DNA of 64,000 nt from Bacteroidales bacterium (GCA_017650305.1 JAGCFD010000060.1:92457-156456); one strand, 5' to 3'. Shown: positions 25,964 through 36,100, counted from the stretch's first letter. Translations and numbers: made by a program. The notes: generated by a model from the sequence alone, not told the origin.

Positions 25964-26482
25964 TTATTTCTCCTTGGATAATTGTTTGAGAATTTCATAT
26001 ACCTCTTCCTCAGAGCCAGGCGCGTAGGAGGTGTGCTCCCACACGATTTCGCCCTTTCCATTGAGAATGCACATGAAAGGCACGTCGTTGACGTTCATCG
26101 CCCGCTTGAAGTCGGAGTTGACATCCAGCAGGACCGTATATTCCCATCCTTTGCCGTTGACGAAGGGCGCCACGCGGGCGGAGGTCTTCGCATCGTCAAT
26201 GGAGACGGCATATAACTTGACTCCCGTCTCTTCCACCCAGTCTTCGTACTCGTCGGCGATGGCCATCAGCTCTGCAATGCAGGGGCGACACCAGGTGGCC
26301 CACAAACTGACAATGATGGGCTTGCCATCGTTTTGTATATCCTGAGTGTTGAAAGTCTGGCCGTCCAGGGTCTGGATGGTGACGGCAGGCAACTTAGCCA
26401 GGTTCTTTTCCATCAACGGCTCCTGAGCCCATAAGGTCGCACTGAAAACCAGCGCAGCGGCAATTAAGATTAACTTTTTCAT
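25964..26482 (-). CDS. TlpA-family periplasmic thiol:disulfide oxidoreductase
   Basis: 172 residues. Signal peptide MKKLILIAAALVFSATLWAQ. Thioredoxin fold with active site WATWCRPCIAEL (Cys65, Cys68), followed by VKLYAVSIDDAKTS and the cis-Pro loop NDVPFMCILNGKGEIVW. The enzyme is expected in the periplasm, reducing or resolving disulfides of exported proteins. It follows a longer thioredoxin-like gene by 12 bases and precedes the DUF6029-like gene by 8 bases. Confidence 0.88.
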   Translation of the reverse strand: MKKLILIAAALVFSATLWAQEPLMEKNLAKLPAVTIQTLDGQTFNTQDIQNDGKPIIVSLWATWCRPCIAELMAIADEYEDWVEETGVKLYAVSIDDAKTSARVAPFVNGKGWEYTVLLDVNSDFKRAMNVNDVPFMCILNGKGEIVWEHTSYAPGSEEEVYEILKQLSKEK

Positions 26483-26494
26483 ATTCGTGAATTT

Positions 26495-27952
26495 TTAATT
26501 GTTATTTCTTTTGATGAATAATGGATTAGCTTCTTGTTCTTCTTTGGGGGTGAAGTTGAACCAGAGATATTCGGCCAGACCCTTTTCTGGCTCGGGCGCA
26601 CGACGCATGGTCACATTCCCGTCTTTGTCGGTCAGCAGGTAGTCAGGCAAGGTGTATACGTCATTCTCCATAAGCCATTCATATTGGCCGTTGATGTGCC
26701 AGATCGGCCACTCAAACATACTGCCGTAGTCTTTCATGAAACTATGATAAACACTCTCTTTGGCGTCTGTGCAGATGCTCAGAAACTCAATGTGCTCACC
26801 ATATTTCTTATACAATTCTTGCATGATAGCCATTTCACGAATGCAGTCAAGACAGTCGGCGCTGAAAAACTGAACATAGATGGGCTTGTCCCCTAAATGT
26901 TTAATGCTCTCTTTCCGACCTTTGGCATTGATGAAGGTGACCTCTTTGATGGTGCTATTCGGTTCCGTCATCATCTTCAAAGCATCCTGAATATAGATCT
27001 TATGATCTGGGAAATGAGATACCTGATACAGATATTGAAGAAGCTTGACAATATTCCCTTTGTCGAATTCAGCGTTGGAATAAAGTTCAACGAGGTTTTG
27101 TATGATGACTAATTCTCGTATGCGCTCGTTGACAAGCAGCGGGTCGCGACCCACTTCGTTGAAGAGCGTCAGGTAGTCAGGCTCTTCATTGATGGTCTTG
27201 GATAGAAGGTCTTTGGAAATGTATTTGGAGTTGTATAGATAACCAGTGTAATAATTGAGGAACAAGGCCATGTAGGCGGGACTGTTGTACAAAATCCGAT
27301 CGTTGTCGAAGTATTTGTTGTAGATGCGAACCCGGTCGTTTGGGAAACAGAGCTTCTCAATCAATCCATAAGAGTAGTAGATGTGAGACAGATAGAAGTT
27401 GTCGGGGTCGTAGCGAATCTCAAAGTGTTTGTTCAAAAGGTCTGTCAAGGAGTCGAAGGCAGAGAGATCCTTGTCGTAGGTCATGCGGAAGCCGTAGTAG
27501 TCGAAAGCGCGTCCGAAGTAATTGTCGAAACGGTTGATTTTGTAGTTCAGATCGTTGGAGTCGGCTTTGGGATTGGAGATCAGCAGGTATCCGCCATACG
27601 TCTCGGGGTGCAGCAGGTTGAAGAGGTTGGTGTCTACGTCTATGTCGAACTGGTAGTTCATGTTGGGGACGAGGTACAGTTCTGCCTTCGTGGTCCGTAT
27701 GGCCAGTTGGGCGAGGGTGATCTGGTTGAGTTTGCAGGAGAGGGAGAAGTGGCCGTGTTTGTCGATTTTAGAGGTGGCGGCCACCTCGGGAGTGTTCTGC
27801 ATCAGGTCTCGGAACAACAGCACTCGGACTTCCTCGTTGGGCGCAAAGGGAGCGTTCCCGCTGATGGTGACCTGCTGGCAAAAAACATGCTGCATGAGCA
27901 GGATGCACAACCCGAGGAGCAAGATGCTATATGTTCTGCGACTGCGGAGCAT
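26495..27952 (-). CDS. Long secreted protein with C-terminal thioredoxin-like domain
   Basis: 485 residues. Signal peptide ends near FCQQ. Residues about 27-110 resemble the DUF4369-type beta-sandwich often found before TlpA domains (VTISGNAPFAPNEEVRVLLF). A helical middle follows to about 330. The C-terminal thioredoxin-like domain has PIYVQFFSADCLDCIREM with Cys367 and Cys370, and the cis-Pro loop DVYTLPDYLLTDKDGNV. It lacks the Trp before the first Cys that TlpA has. It starts 3 bases after coaD and ends 12 bases before the smaller TlpA. Confidence 0.8.
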   Translation of the reverse strand: MLRSRRTYSILLLGLCILLMQHVFCQQVTISGNAPFAPNEEVRVLLFRDLMQNTPEVAATSKIDKHGHFSLSCKLNQITLAQLAIRTTKAELYLVPNMNYQFDIDVDTNLFNLLHPETYGGYLLISNPKADSNDLNYKINRFDNYFGRAFDYYGFRMTYDKDLSAFDSLTDLLNKHFEIRYDPDNFYLSHIYYSYGLIEKLCFPNDRVRIYNKYFDNDRILYNSPAYMALFLNYYTGYLYNSKYISKDLLSKTINEEPDYLTLFNEVGRDPLLVNERIRELVIIQNLVELYSNAEFDKGNIVKLLQYLYQVSHFPDHKIYIQDALKMMTEPNSTIKEVTFINAKGRKESIKHLGDKPIYVQFFSADCLDCIREMAIMQELYKKYGEHIEFLSICTDAKESVYHSFMKDYGSMFEWPIWHINGQYEWLMENDVYTLPDYLLTDKDGNVTMRRAPEPEKGLAEYLWFNFTPKEEQEANPLFIKRNNN

Positions 27953-27955
27953 TCG

Positions 27956-28420
27956 TTAGGACTGTTTTTCAGGTAAAGGATAAGAAATAAACGGAGAATA
28001 GTCGGCTTTTAGTGCCCACAATTCACGAACCATGGATGAAGAGACCGCCGCCCATCTCGGAGAGGTGGGTACAAAAATCGTCTTGACTTTTGGATCAAGC
28101 TGCTCGTTGATAAGACACATTTCCTGTTCCATCTGATAGTCGGCATTGTTGCGGATGCCACGGATAAGATATTTTGCCCCAACTTGTTGGCATAGATCTA
28201 CCGTTAAACCTGTGTAGGTGACGACTCGAATTTTCTCATTGCCTTCGTACAACTTGGAAATCCATGCCTTTCGTTCTTCCACACTGAAGAGATCCTGCTT
28301 GCGGATGTTGTGCCCGATTGCAATATAGATGATGTCAAAAAGCGGCATCACCTTATTCAGAATGTCCTCATGCCCTTTTGTGTATGGGCAGAATGAGCCG
28401 GCAAAAACTGCAATATTCAT
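27956..28420 (-). CDS. coaD: Phosphopantetheine adenylyltransferase (CoaD) with altered GxFDP motif
   Basis: 154 residues, normal length. Nucleotidyltransferase motif at the N-terminus is AGSFCPYTKGHEDIL: the His of TxGH is present, but the aspartate of the usual (T/S)FDP is a cysteine (Cys11). The rest fits CoaD: AIGHNIRKQDLF, EERKAWI, YLIRGIRNNADYQMEQ and the late PRWAAVSSSMVREL. It converts 4'-phosphopantetheine and ATP to dephospho-CoA. It lies 2 bases after tsaC and 3 bases before the thioredoxin-like gene. A base-calling error at the substitution cannot be excluded. Confidence 0.9.
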   Translation of the reverse strand: MNIAVFAGSFCPYTKGHEDILNKVMPLFDIIYIAIGHNIRKQDLFSVEERKAWISKLYEGNEKIRVVTYTGLTVDLCQQVGAKYLIRGIRNNADYQMEQEMCLINEQLDPKVKTIFVPTSPRWAAVSSSMVRELWALKADYSPFISYPLPEKQS

Positions 28421-28422
28421 GT

Positions 28423-28989
28423 CTAATCTCTTAAAACGGTGAAGTTATAGTCGTCCACAAACTTGATGAGACGGGATGGTTTGTAGTCCACAGAGGTGGA
28501 GTAAGTCTGCGGCACCACATAGTCCATCAGTTTGATAATACCAGGGTCTATCTGTTCGAAAACTTTAGGGGTCTCCTGTCCGGCAAAGTTGGCGGAGGTG
28601 GATACGATGGGGTGACCGAGCTTCTTGATGAGACGGCGGCAGAAGTCCTGCTGTACCACGCGAATGGCGATGGTGCCATCATTGTGGATAAGTCTGTCGG
28701 GCAGGTTGCGGGCCGTGGAGTAGATTACCGTTGTGGGACGGGATATCTGCGGTATCAAGTCCCAAGCTATCAAGGGGATGTGCTCTACATAATAAGGTAA
28801 ACGCTCAAAGGAGTCCAGCAGGATGATCATGCTTTTCTTCTCAGGACGCTGCTTGATTTGGTAGATTCGTTGCACCGCCTTGTCATTGGTGGCGTCACAA
28901 CCAATTCCCCAAACAGTGTCGGTGGGGTAGAGTATCACTTTGCCTGCCTGCAGCAGTTCCACGCATTTTTCAATTTCCTGTTCCATCAT
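28423..28989 (-). CDS. tsaC: L-threonylcarbamoyladenylate synthase (TsaC/Sua5 family)
   Basis: 188 or 189 residues. ATG at 28989 or 28986 is preferred to the open frame reaching 29052, because a -7 element lies at 29019-29026. Motifs: GKVILYPTDTVWGIGCDATN at the N-terminus, KQRPEKKSMIILL, TVIYSTARNLPDRLIHNDGTIAIRV and HPIVSTSANFAGQ. The enzyme makes threonylcarbamoyl-AMP from Thr, bicarbonate and ATP for the tRNA t6A modification, and its partner TsaD is at 42478-43500. No Sua5 C-terminal domain is present, so it is the short type. It leads the operon tsaC-coaD-thiol genes. Confidence 0.92.
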   Translation of the reverse strand: MMEQEIEKCVELLQAGKVILYPTDTVWGIGCDATNDKAVQRIYQIKQRPEKKSMIILLDSFERLPYYVEHIPLIAWDLIPQISRPTTVIYSTARNLPDRLIHNDGTIAIRVVQQDFCRRLIKKLGHPIVSTSANFAGQETPKVFEQIDPGIIKLMDYVVPQTYSTSVDYKPSRLIKFVDDYNFTVLRD

Positions 28990-29018
28990 TCTGAAAATTG
29001 GGTTATACAGAAAAATGG

Positions 29019-29026
29019 CAAAAGTA
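29019..29026 (-). promoter_or_regulatory. -7 element of the tsaC-coaD-thiol operon
   Basis: TACTTTTG then CC on the minus strand, 30 bases before the tsaC start. Confidence 0.65.
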
Positions 29027-29067
29027 AAATTTTTATATGAATATATGTACAAAAAAAACAGGAAAAA

Positions 29068-30168
29068 TTACCGGGTCCCATAGAGGAACTCTTCGTCTGT
29101 GAGCGTCTCCAAAAAGGCCTTGAGGTCGGCGATTTCGTTGGGCGTCAAATGGCGGCCACCCTCATTGATTTTGTGCATCAGAGGACTGACGTAGGGGGAG
29201 TATTGCAACCCTTCATTGTAGAAGATCAGGACCTCGTCAAGTGTTTGAAAGCGACCATCGTGCATATATGGCGCCGATGCAGAGATGTTTCGCAAAGACG
29301 GAGCGCGATAGGCTCCTCTGTCCATGATGTCGCCGGTAACAGCACTGCGATCCGCGGGGTCGGTGAAGCTGATGTCTAAACCATTGTTGTAGAAGAGGTT
29401 GGTGGTGAAAAGCGGTGAGCCGCCACTGCCGTGACAATGAAAGCAGTCGGCCCCCTCTTCCGTGGTGAAGAGAATATATCCGTGCAGCTCTTGCGGAGTC
29501 AGTTGCTCGATGCCTCGCAAATAACGGTCGAATTTGGAGTTGTCGGATACCAAGGAGCGCACATACTGTGCGATAGCCTTCTGTATGCGGTCCATCGTGA
29601 TCTCCTCACTGCCAAAGGCTTTCTTGAACATCTCGGGATAGCGACTGTCGTTTCGCAAGGCCGCCAATGTGCGGGCTTCTGTGCTCCCGATCTCGTCTGT
29701 TGCCAAGATGGCGGCCTTGACAATGTCTTCAATATTCTGTGAGCCAACCTCTTGCTGGTAGCTGACAGCTCCGTTCCAGAGATAGCCTTCGAGATTGAAA
29801 ACCAGATTGCAGAGCGGCATGGCGGTGTGACGTGTGTGGATGCCCGTGCGTCCGTGGGGCTTCCCGTTAGGAAATCGGGGGTCGTCAGTGCCAATGTCAA
29901 AGTTGTGAGCCCTTTTGTGGCAGTCTGCACACGACATCAGTGAGTCGGCTGCCGTGCCGATATATCCGCTCAGATGGCCATCTTCAAAGAGGCGCTTGCC
30001 CAACGCGACTCCCTCCACCGTCATGGGGTTGTCGTCAGGAATGTTTAATCGGGTGGGAAAGCCGTAAGGGATCGCAATCTCAAATGGAGTGGGCTCCTCA
30101 GGGTGTTTGCATGAGGAAAATAGCAGAACAAAGGCCGACAGGCAAAATATATAGGTTCGGAGTCTCAT
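29068..30168 (-). CDS. Di-haem cytochrome c peroxidase/MauG-family lipoprotein
   Basis: 366 residues. Lipobox LFSSC (Cys20). Two c-type haem motifs: CADCH at 80-84 and CFHCH at 242-246. GVALGKRLFEDGHLSG opens the peroxidase domain, and the late GAYRAPSLRNISASAPYMHDGRFQTLDEVLIFY is a strong family signature, with Met as a likely axial ligand. It reduces H2O2 with electrons from the respiratory chain, in the periplasm. The ATG overlaps the parC stop by one base (TGATG), so translation is coupled to a topoisomerase gene, which is unexpected. Confidence 0.92.
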   Translation of the reverse strand: MRLRTYIFCLSAFVLLFSSCKHPEEPTPFEIAIPYGFPTRLNIPDDNPMTVEGVALGKRLFEDGHLSGYIGTAADSLMSCADCHKRAHNFDIGTDDPRFPNGKPHGRTGIHTRHTAMPLCNLVFNLEGYLWNGAVSYQQEVGSQNIEDIVKAAILATDEIGSTEARTLAALRNDSRYPEMFKKAFGSEEITMDRIQKAIAQYVRSLVSDNSKFDRYLRGIEQLTPQELHGYILFTTEEGADCFHCHGSGGSPLFTTNLFYNNGLDISFTDPADRSAVTGDIMDRGAYRAPSLRNISASAPYMHDGRFQTLDEVLIFYNEGLQYSPYVSPLMHKINEGGRHLTPNEIADLKAFLETLTDEEFLYGTR

Positions 30169-32870
30169 CAGAAGTCCAGGGTCATCTGCTCGCCGGTGCC
30201 TGAGTCTTGATTGTCGATAGGCTCCACAGTGATGTTTTCCATCTCGGCTTGTGCGATGGCATAGTCCACATTTTCCACAGTGCTGTTGTCTTCTTCAGAG
30301 GTCTCCGGCATGTCATCGTCAACATCTTCCGGTTCTTCGTAAGGCAGAGGCTCAATGAATGTGATGGACTGGATGCTTGGGTAGTTGATGCGCTTGCCGC
30401 GGGCACGTGAGGTCATGACATCGATAAACTCTGCACAGGAGATGATCACTTCAGACTTCTCATCTTTCTTCTTCTCTTTGTAAATCACCTTGATTTGTGG
30501 CAGGTAGTCGATGGAAACCCCTGTCAAGACGGCATCGCCTTCAGAAGGTAGGAACTCGATCTTCTTTTGGAAGACATCCGGTTTAAAGCGCTTAAGGTAA
30601 TACTTCTTCTCCGATTGGTTGTAATAAACAGCCGTGATGATGTTGTTGGGATTCCATTTCCGAATGAACTCCAGATCATCGTCGAAGTGGGTTGTGATAT
30701 CAAAGCCGGTGATTCTGTAATGTCCTGATTTGTAAGTGGTCAGGATCTTGTCGTCCTCTTTGAAGGCGCCGAGCAACTCTCCGCGTCCGTCGTTGTTGAG
30801 TCGCATGACGGACTCTTCAAAATAGACGTTGATGGCGCTGAGTGTGGAGATGCCCTCTTTGCTCAAGGAGATGGTGGAGATGGGGTAGCGGGTCAGCAGA
30901 TTACCCAACGCTGAGCGGTTCTTGACAGCCAGCGTGCTGAAGTCGAAATCGAACTCTTTCTTCTTCAGTTTAGCCTTTGGACGCAGCTTGATACGGATCA
31001 CCTCGGCCTCTCCGTTGGGGTTTGAGGTCAAATAGGTGACTCTCGAACCCGGTTTTCCTTTTGTCAGGTCGTATTCTTTGTCGCGGGAGATACCGCCGAT
31101 GGCGAAACGTTTGACCATGGCAGGCCCGTTGGCGCCGTTCAGATATACCATGTTGTATATGTGACGGTCGTCGCCACGTTTGAAGACCTCCACGAGCAGG
31201 ATGTTCTTGCCGAAGAATTGTTTGTCGGAGACTCTGCTGACGGAGAATTTGCCATCCTCGCGGAATACGATGATCTCGTCCAAGTCGGAGCAGTCGCAGG
31301 CGAACTCCACGTTGTCATCCTTCTTGAGGCCCGTGCCTACGAAGCCCTCTTTTTTGTTGACATACAGCTTCTGGTTAGTGACAGCCACGGCGGAGGCGAT
31401 GATGGTGTTGAAATTCTTGATTTCGGTTTTGCGCTCGCGTCCGGCACCATATTTCTTTTTCAACTGCTTGAAATAGTTGATGGTGTAGTCAACGATGTGG
31501 GCGAGATGGTTCTCAACCTCTTCGATGTTCAACTCGATGTCGGCAAGATCTTGTTCAGCCTTCTTGATGTCGAATTTGGAGATCTTTCTGACAGGCTTTT
31601 CACATAGCGCCAGCACATGGTCGCGTGTGATGATCTGCTTGAAAAGAGGACGGTAGGGGTCGAAAGCGCGCTCGATGTTGTCGACCTGCGTTTCCCAACT
31701 ATCGGTGTCCTTTTCCAACTCTTTGTATATTCGTTTTTCGAAGAATATCTTCTCCAAGGAGATCTTGTGCCATTTGTCGTTCAATTCCTGGAGTTCGATT
31801 TCCAGTTCCTTGCGCAGGAGGTTGAGGGTGTTCTCCGTGTTGATGCGCAGGATGCTTTTGACATCGGTGAACACAGGCTTACCGTCCCAGATGACGCAGG
31901 CATTGGTGGCGTATGCGATTTCGCAGTCGGTGAAGGCGTAGAGTGCATCTACAGTTTGATCAGGAGACACGTTGGGCTGGAGGTGCAGGAAAATCTCCAC
32001 ATTCTCGGCTGTGGTGTCATCAATCTTTTTGATTTTCAGTTTTCCGTTCTCTACAGCTTTGGCAATGGAGGCGATGAGCTTGACGGTCGTTGTCCCGTAA
32101 GGTATCTCTGTGATGCAGAGTGTTTTGTTGTTTACAATGTTGATGCGTGCCCGGTTGAGCACTTTGCCTCCCTGGGCACCATTGTTGTATTTGGAGACAT
32201 CGGCTGTGCCAGCGGTCGGGAAGTCGGGATAAAGATCGAAATCTTGGCCGCGGAGGATGCTGATGGAGGCATCCATCAACTCCAGGAAGTTGTGAGGTAA
32301 TATTTTGGTGGACATGCCCACGCCCACGCCCTCCACACCTTGGGCTAACAACAACGGGAATTTGACTGGCAGTGCGATGGGCTCGCGGTTACGGCCATCG
32401 TAAGAGACCTGCCATTCTGTTGTCTTGTGGTTGAATATCACCTCTTTTGCCAAGGGGGAGAGCCGCGCCTCAATATAACGGGCGGCAGCGGCCGGGTCGC
32501 CGGTCAGGATGTTACCCCAGTTACCTTGCGTGTCAATGGCATAGTGCTTCTGCCCAAGCTGGACTAAGGCGGCATAGATGGACTGGTCGCCATGCGGGTG
32601 GTATTTCATCGTGTTACCCACCACATTGGCAACTTTGTTGAAACGGCCGTCTTCCAACTCATCCATGGAATGGAGAATACGCCGTTGAACAGGCTTGAGA
32701 CCGTCATAGACATCGGGTATGGCTCGGTCCAGAATTACGTAAGAGGCATAGTCCAAGTACCATTCTCGGTACATGACATCTGCATAAATCAGTTTGTGCA
32801 AATCAGAAGTGTCCTCTCCAGGTGTTGCGACAACATCTTCTTCCAATTCATCTTTAGTGTCTTCTGACAT
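30168..32870 (-). CDS. parC: DNA topoisomerase IV subunit A
   Basis: 900 residues from ATG 32870; the longer frame to 32969 includes the promoter. Motifs: YLDYASYVILDRAIPDVYDGLKPVQRRIL, the YHPHGDQSIYAAL quinolone-determining region, catalytic Tyr132 in DPAAAARYIEARL, and a C-terminal beta-propeller part. The protein ends in an acidic tail (EEPEDVDDDMPETSEEDN). It decatenates chromosomes with ParE. The length and acidic tail fit TopoIV-A of Bacteroidota rather than GyrA. No parE lies next to it in this window. Confidence 0.88.
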   Translation of the reverse strand: MSEDTKDELEEDVVATPGEDTSDLHKLIYADVMYREWYLDYASYVILDRAIPDVYDGLKPVQRRILHSMDELEDGRFNKVANVVGNTMKYHPHGDQSIYAALVQLGQKHYAIDTQGNWGNILTGDPAAAARYIEARLSPLAKEVIFNHKTTEWQVSYDGRNREPIALPVKFPLLLAQGVEGVGVGMSTKILPHNFLELMDASISILRGQDFDLYPDFPTAGTADVSKYNNGAQGGKVLNRARINIVNNKTLCITEIPYGTTTVKLIASIAKAVENGKLKIKKIDDTTAENVEIFLHLQPNVSPDQTVDALYAFTDCEIAYATNACVIWDGKPVFTDVKSILRINTENTLNLLRKELEIELQELNDKWHKISLEKIFFEKRIYKELEKDTDSWETQVDNIERAFDPYRPLFKQIITRDHVLALCEKPVRKISKFDIKKAEQDLADIELNIEEVENHLAHIVDYTINYFKQLKKKYGAGRERKTEIKNFNTIIASAVAVTNQKLYVNKKEGFVGTGLKKDDNVEFACDCSDLDEIIVFREDGKFSVSRVSDKQFFGKNILLVEVFKRGDDRHIYNMVYLNGANGPAMVKRFAIGGISRDKEYDLTKGKPGSRVTYLTSNPNGEAEVIRIKLRPKAKLKKKEFDFDFSTLAVKNRSALGNLLTRYPISTISLSKEGISTLSAINVYFEESVMRLNNDGRGELLGAFKEDDKILTTYKSGHYRITGFDITTHFDDDLEFIRKWNPNNIITAVYYNQSEKKYYLKRFKPDVFQKKIEFLPSEGDAVLTGVSIDYLPQIKVIYKEKKKDEKSEVIISCAEFIDVMTSRARGKRINYPSIQSITFIEPLPYEEPEDVDDDMPETSEEDNSTVENVDYAIAQAEMENITVEPIDNQDSGTGEQMTLDF

Positions 32871-32899
32871 AGTGTATAGGCTTGGTTTGTTTGAGGTGG

Positions 32900-32907
32900 C
32901 AAAAATA
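32900..32907 (-). promoter_or_regulatory. -7 element of the parC promoter
   Basis: TATTTTTG then CC on the minus strand, 29 bases before the parC ATG. Confidence 0.65.
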
Positions 32908-32958
32908 CAAAAATTCAAGATTTTTTTTGATAATCTTTTGAATTCACAATAATAAATG

Positions 32959-32966
32959 TATTTTTG
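32959..32966 (+). promoter_or_regulatory. -7 element upstream of the giant T9SS protein
   Basis: TATTTTTG with TTTG (32937-32940) 18 bases upstream. It drives the plus strand away from parC and leaves a leader of about 155 bases before the ATG at 33131. Confidence 0.65.
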
Positions 32967-32983
32967 CAAATTGTTATAGAATA

Positions 32984-33061
32984 ATGAAAGTGGTGTTAGC
33001 TTTGGATGAAAGAGGTCTGTTCCCGTTGGGATGTAGAGATTTCGTGGTCGCTATGATGTAG
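32984..33061 (+). CDS. Possible 25-codon leader peptide
   Basis: ATG at 32984 opens a 25-codon frame that ends in TAG at 33061. The peptide begins MKVVLALDERGLF. It lies just after a good promoter and inside the long leader of the T9SS gene. This could be a leader peptide or chance; there is no attenuator-like hairpin with a T run after it. Confidence 0.2.
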   Translation: MKVVLALDERGLFPLGCRDFVVAMM

Positions 33062-33130
33062 GATTCCCAATATTGAAGACTGTTTTTTCGTTTCTATAAA
33101 TTAAGAAAAAGGCATTGCCAAATTGTTTAG

Positions 33131-36100
33131 ATGAAAAAGTTCTGGGTCATAGTATTGCTGTGCGTCTGTGGTGTTCTCTCCGCACGATGCCCTGTTTTTA
33201 CCGATTTGACTGCTTCGAGAATCATCGGCCCGTATGCTTCTTTTCATAATCCTCTTCAAAACACGACTATAGCTTCAGAGCGGCATGCGATGATTTTGAA
33301 TGATGAACTGCCAGCGGTGGCTTCCGATCTGCCTGATGTTGACTCCAGCATGTTGTATCTGCATGAGACCAATGTTCAGACAACGGTGGACAGTACCGTG
33401 TGTCCGGAGGCTCTGCCATTTCATTGGAATGGCAAAACATTCAACTCGGCGGGAACCAAAACCGCGATATTGACGGCTGCCAATGGGACAGACAGCATCG
33501 TTATCATGACGGTCTCGATACATCCGCAAGCACAAGCTTCGATTGCAGGGTCTGGTTTGCTTTGTCCAGACAGCAGCGTGGTGCTGACGGCTAACAGCGG
33601 CATCGCCTATCATTGGAACACCTCTGCCACCACACAGTCTATTGCCGCATCCCAAACGGGAACCTATACGGTGACAGTTACGGACAATAATGGGTGCACT
33701 GCCTCGGCCAGTCATGTGGTGACTGCAACCGAGATAGATGGTGTCGCGGCCATCAATACTTTTGAGATGTGTGCGGGTAATACGTACCAGATGTCGGTTG
33801 GTTACGGAAACTCTACAACCATTCAGTTGGAACATGTGGCTACTACGCTGACACTGGCGGAGACAATCTTCTTGCCTGACGGGGTGTCGTGCCCGCCGTA
33901 CGGATGCTCGTATCGTTCTCCATTGACATTCACGGGCTTTGCATCGAGTTCTACCATCCAGAGTGTGAACGATATCCTTTATGTGCGTCTGAACATGGAG
34001 CATTCGTACATAGGAGACCTCTACATCAACATAACCTGTCCTAATGGCCAAAAAGCGCACATCCTGCGTTATGGAGGAACGGGTACGTCGAGTTGTAACA
34101 ACTCTGTGCCAAACGGAGCTGTGGGATGGCAGAACGGCTCGAACATGTCCACCTGGACAGAACTTGGCCTTGCGTATGATTATGAGGCAACCAATAAGTG
34201 CAATGCCAATGCTTCTTTAAATGCACCTGGTGTCGGATGGAACTATTGCTGGTCAAACAATACCTCGGAGGGCTATTCCTATGCCCCGGGCGCGGGCAGC
34301 CTTATCTACCGTTCCGTCAACGCTCACAATGGTATCGTAGATTCTTCCAACGTGGTGGCTGGCACTCACTTCTATCATCCTGACCAGTCGTTTTCCAATC
34401 TGATAGGATGTCCGCTTAACGGTTCATGGTATATCGAAGTGGTGGATGCCTGGAGTGGTGACAATGGATATATCTTCGGCTGGGAGCTGGCTCTGGATCC
34501 CTCACTGCTGCCGTTGAGCAGCAATCCGGTCACCCAAGCTGCGGTGGATGGCCCCTGGGTCAACACTGTGACAGACACGACATTTACCATGACACCGCCC
34601 ATTACCTTGTCGCAGGATACGCTGATTCAATATGTTGTTCATTTTTACGATGACTTTGGCTGTAGTTATGATACTACCATCACAATGCCTGTACATGTGC
34701 CCACGATTCATACCATCGACACAATCGTTTTGCAAAATAATCTTCCTTTGGTGATCAATGGACAGAATTATTCTCAGCAAGGTTCTTTTACTCAGTCTCT
34801 TACGAATGGGCATGGCTGCGACAGTACCTTGGTCGTGAATTTGACAGTTTTATATAATGTGCAGACGATTGCGGATAGTGCTGTCTGTTTGGAGAACATG
34901 CCTTTGCAATGGAATGGCAAGACGTTCTCAGCGCCCGGTACTCAAAACGCAGTGCTGACAGCTGCTAATGGTGTTGATAGCACCGTGGTGATGACCGTCT
35001 CTTTGCTGGAACCAACCGCCTCCACCGTCAATGCCACAGTGGTGCAGAATAACCTGCCTTATACGCTAAATGGCACCCAATATTCCACGTCAGGTACCTA
35101 TTATCAACATCTGACCAACTCGTTGGGCTGCGATAGTGTCTTGACTCTGAATTTGGTGGTGTATCAGAATGTCTCAGCTAATGTGGATACCGTTGTTTGT
35201 GCCAGCATTTTACCTTTTGTATGGCATGGTTTGAATTTCACGGACTCGGGTACCCAAAGTGTGACGCTGACTGCTATGAATGGAGCTGACAGCACCTTGA
35301 ACTGCCACTTGTCAACTGATGTGATCGGTGCTGCGATTGGGAATGTGACCCATGTGGTATGCCATGGAGGAACTACGGGTGGCGCTACTGCCACGGTCGC
35401 CGGAGGACAGGCCCCGTTTACCTATCAATGGACTAATGAGGGAGGGACGACGGTATCGTCCACCACATCCTTGAGCGGTCAAGCTGTTGGAACATACAAT
35501 TTTACCGTTACCGACATGCTGGGCTGTACCGCCACATCTTCCGTGACTCTTAACCATGAGAACGATCCGTTGCAGCCAGGCACAATCACTGCTGATCAAG
35601 ATTTGTGTATCTATAGCGATGTCGCTCCATTCACAGGAACCGAGGCCGCTGGAGGTGATGGCGGAAACTATCAGTGGCAGGTCTCTTCCGATGGCTCGAC
35701 ATGGACTCCCGCTCCAGGAACTAACAACGGCCAAAACTACACTTACCCCGATCCTGCCAACGCCTCTTTCGTCGTGCGCCGCGCATGGATAAGCCAAACA
35801 TGTGGCACCGCCTACAGCGACACCGTGACGGTGACTGTATGGCAGACATTCGTTGATACGGTCACTGCCGCCGTTTGCCAGAATTCAGCCTATCAAGACC
35901 ATGGCTTTGATATTTCAGAGTCGGAAACGGAAACACCTGGCTTCTTATTCTTTGAGAATCTTTTGACGACAGGACATTGTGATAGCCTGATTGTACTTAA
36001 ACTGACAGTTAACCCTCTCTTTGATATCCATATTGAAGATGATGTTTGCGAAGGCTCTTCCTATCTCAGAAATGGTTTTAATATTCCATATACGGAGATG

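Noticed and set aside
31617-32300. 227-codon open frame antisense to parC
   Set aside because: Antisense shadow of a conserved gene; no domain seen.
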